From: Sabulitectum sp964604135
Lineage (GTDB): Bacteria > Fermentibacterota > Fermentibacteria > Fermentibacterales > JCC-6
Reading direction: 5' to 3'
Assembly: GCA_964604135.1 (NCBI GenBank)
Contig: CAZRXU010000069.1
Location: forward strand, 1-14,150
DNA: 14,150 nucleotides
Part shown: one piece after another, positions 12,364 to 14,150 of the stretch
How positions within the stretch are numbered: the stretch's first letter is position 1
How the letters are laid out: every line of letters starts with the position of its first letter
Translations under genes and position numbers: made by a program
Notes under the pieces: model-generated
What the model saw: the letters and a program-made list of their open reading frames with translations, nothing else
The model's database searches: none
Told to the model about the DNA's origin: nothing

Positions 12364-14150
12364 TTATCTGATTGAACTCATTGTTCCAACAGTAAAGCTC
12401 CAGTGATATGTTCCATGTGTTTCTCCGCTGCTTCCAATGATGTCAACAGTTGCCGTGTACTCTCCATCGGCAAGCTGTTCCCCAACCGGGAATTGAATAA
12501 TACTGCCATCTGCGATTGCAGGTGCAAGCTTACAAACCGAACCGTTTCCGTACAGTTCCGCCACAGCGGTCCACCCGCTGTGTGTGCTCCTGAAACCGGC
12601 AGCTACCTGAAGAACAGGCGCGTGATCGTAAATTGTACCTGTTGGGTATACCGAGCTGAATACCACTTCAGGCCGTTGAACAACACTGATACTGTATGTT
12701 TCCACTGTTGTATTACCGGCAGAGTCCACTGCTGTTACACACACAGGAACCGTTCTCCCGGCGTATGGAAGCAGGTCAACGGAGCAAACCCACACGGTAT
12801 CTGACCTTTGCGAAAGGCCAATACCCTCCAGGGAGTCAACAGACAGAGTAACCATTTCCACTCCTGAAAGCAGATCCTCTGCCTGCACCTCAATCTGTGC
12901 TTTCATTGTGAAGTAATCAACTCCATCTGACTGTATGGATACAGCAGGAGGAACACTGTCTACAGCAAAACTCCAGTTGATGGAATCCACAAGCTCACCA
13001 GAACGCCGGAACAACTCTACCAGGCCGTCTGCGAAGAACTCTTCAGGATGCTCCGGTTCAAAATGCCACACTCCATCTGTGTTCTCTGGAAATATCACCG
13101 ATCCGTCGGACTGTAGATAAATGTCTCCATCGCTGTAATCCTCTGCTGTTTCAAAGCTGAATGTATCAGGCAGAGCTGCCTGAAAACCTATGGGGTAGAG
13201 GGAGTAGACAGGAACGAACTCCGGCTGGAATGAAAGCCCCATATCTACCGTTCCCAGCCCTTCCGGAACCTGCCAGCCGTGAACACAGACCCAAAACACT
13301 GCGCTTGTATCAATATCTGAAACAAGTATTGTTTCGCTGGAAGAGGGAGATGTTGACTTATCCAGCAGTTCTTCCATTCCGTCCAGCATTCTGTTGTCGT
13401 TTGCATCTTTGAACAGGAACAGGTCAACATCAAGCCCGGCCTGCTCACTGGAAGTCTGTATTGAAATACTCCTCTCGTTTGACGACACTCTGAATGGCCC
13501 TTCTATCAGCCCTGCTGAAAGTGGATCATCCGGGTCATCCTGAAAAATATCTCGACCTGAATAGAACTCCACCGGCAGCACACCAATGTGTAAGTCGGCA
13601 AAACTGCCGCCCGAAGCACACAGACCGACTACGGGATTTCTGGCTGATACCGACCTGGATAGCCACCCTGGAATGGAGGAACCTTCCTGGCTGCACAGTG
13701 TCGCAACCTTGTATGTCCTCCACACGAACATGCTGTTTCTGTTGTCGAGAACTGCAAAACAGCTATCTCCCTGCCGGGGAACAAACGGTGCCAGTACTGC
13801 GTTGCAGTTAAGCCCTCCCGAATACCTCCTGAAATTGGCTCTATCCATGTACAAAACCTCTGCGTTGGATGAGGTTTGTCTCCACTCAATCCAGTCTGAA
13901 CTGCGAACAGCATCCTCCGCATCGCTGTTAATAGAGTAAAGGGAACCTGTGAAGTACGGTATAGTGTAAACGGTCTCTATCACCGGAACATCGCTTGTGC
14001 CATCAGGGAACGGTGCAAAGACCTCCTGCTTCTCTGGAATGAAATACGGCACTGTGTAGTTTACCGTGTAACTGCTGCCCTCCTGGAAACTGATATTTCT
14101 GCTGCCGGCAGAGCCGAACGGTGACACCACATCAATGGTGTAGCCGCCAT
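12364..14150 (-). CDS. C-terminal 594 residues of a large secreted multidomain protein, runs off right edge
   Basis: The minus-strand frame is open to the window edge (visible sequence begins GGYTIDVVSPFG), so the true start lies outside; the GTG at 14128-14130 is internal. No catalytic domain is visible. About residues 195-310 resemble a PPC-like/subtilase C-terminal beta-sandwich containing VDLFLFKDANDNRMLDGMEE. Its D-x-N-x-N spacing and final Glu look like an EF-hand-type calcium loop. Residues about 390-490 form an Ig-like module (DSVPPAVSI ... VTAVDSAGNTT), and about 495-590 form a second beta-sandwich ending YHWSFTV. Near the visible N terminus YTVPYF and YTIPYF recur about 30 residues apart. 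This style belongs to exported proteins, often proteases or adhesins, and the missing N-terminal part would decide which. No C-terminal sorting signal is recognised. Confidence 0.85.
   Translation of the reverse strand, partial: GGYTIDVVSPFGSAGSRNISFQEGSSYTVNYTVPYFIPEKQEVFAPFPDGTSDVPVIETVYTIPYFTGSLYSINSDAEDAVRSSDWIEWRQTSSNAEVLYMDRANFRRYSGGLNCNAVLAPFVPRQGDSCFAVLDNRNSMFVWRTYKVATLCSQEGSSIPGWLSRSVSARNPVVGLCASGGSFADLHIGVLPVEFYSGRDIFQDDPDDPLSAGLIEGPFRVSSNERSISIQTSSEQAGLDVDLFLFKDANDNRMLDGMEELLDKSTSPSSSETILVSDIDTSAVFWVCVHGWQVPEGLGTVDMGLSFQPEFVPVYSLYPIGFQAALPDTFSFETAEDYSDGDIYLQSDGSVIFPENTDGVWHFEPEHPEEFFADGLVELFRRSGELVDSINWSFAVDSVPPAVSIQSDGVDYFTMKAQIEVQAEDLLSGVEMVTLSVDSLEGIGLSQRSDTVWVCSVDLLPYAGRTVPVCVTAVDSAGNTTVETYSISVVQRPEVVFSSVYPTGTIYDHAPVLQVAAGFRSTHSGWTAVAELYGNGSVCKLAPAIADGSIIQFPVGEQLADGEYTATVDIIGSSGETHGTYHWSFTVGTMSSIR

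Noticed and set aside
14128..14130. GTG as the start of the large secreted protein
   Set aside because: The frame stays open upstream to the edge (GGYTID...) and there is no signal peptide after this codon, so the gene is 5'-partial.

Overview
The window looks like chromosomal DNA of a Gram-negative, diderm bacterium with about 50% GC. The protein types suggest a poorly characterised FCB-like lineage (Fermentibacteria- or Cloacimonas-type). They include secreted repeat proteins with DGGY...GGY units, a lamin-tail-domain exported protein, an NPAS-type outer-membrane barrel and multidomain secreted proteins. This lineage call is inference from protein style, because there is no rRNA in the window.

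Layout. Positions 1-756 (minus strand) hold a broken fragment of a secreted repeat protein, interrupted by an in-frame amber codon. Positions 757-1158 are non-coding. A 402-residue protein of unknown function with a possible helix-turn-helix follows (1159-2367, plus). Next is the best regulatory region of the window (2417-2599). It has a consensus sigma70-type promoter flanked by a dyad and a structured leader. The leader's pyrimidine tract can pair with a perfect Shine-Dalgarno in front of a 4-alpha-glucanotransferase gene (malQ, 2600-3949). malQ appears to use a CTG start codon and to have a frameshifted C terminus. A small exported lamin-tail protein (4225-4818) follows behind its own promoter.

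A compact minus-strand operon occupies 8786-4822. In transcription order it encodes an NPAS-type barrel fused to a ComEA-like helix-hairpin-helix domain, a second and larger beta-barrel (ATGA overlap), a ComEB-type dCMP deaminase, and a radical SAM protein with a C-terminal winged-helix-like region. The ComEA-like plus ComEB pairing recalls the comE order of Gram-positive competence operons, and here it involves outer-membrane barrels. This is the most interesting gene arrangement in the window.

Divergent from that operon lies a plus-strand group: a YjbH-like outer-membrane protein (8922-9845), a RecJ-like DHH phosphoesterase (9938-11413), and a nucleotide-sugar 4-epimerase (probable TTG start at 11415). 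The epimerase meets, tail to tail with a 1-bp gap, the 3' part of a large secreted multidomain protein that runs off the right edge (12364-14150, minus).
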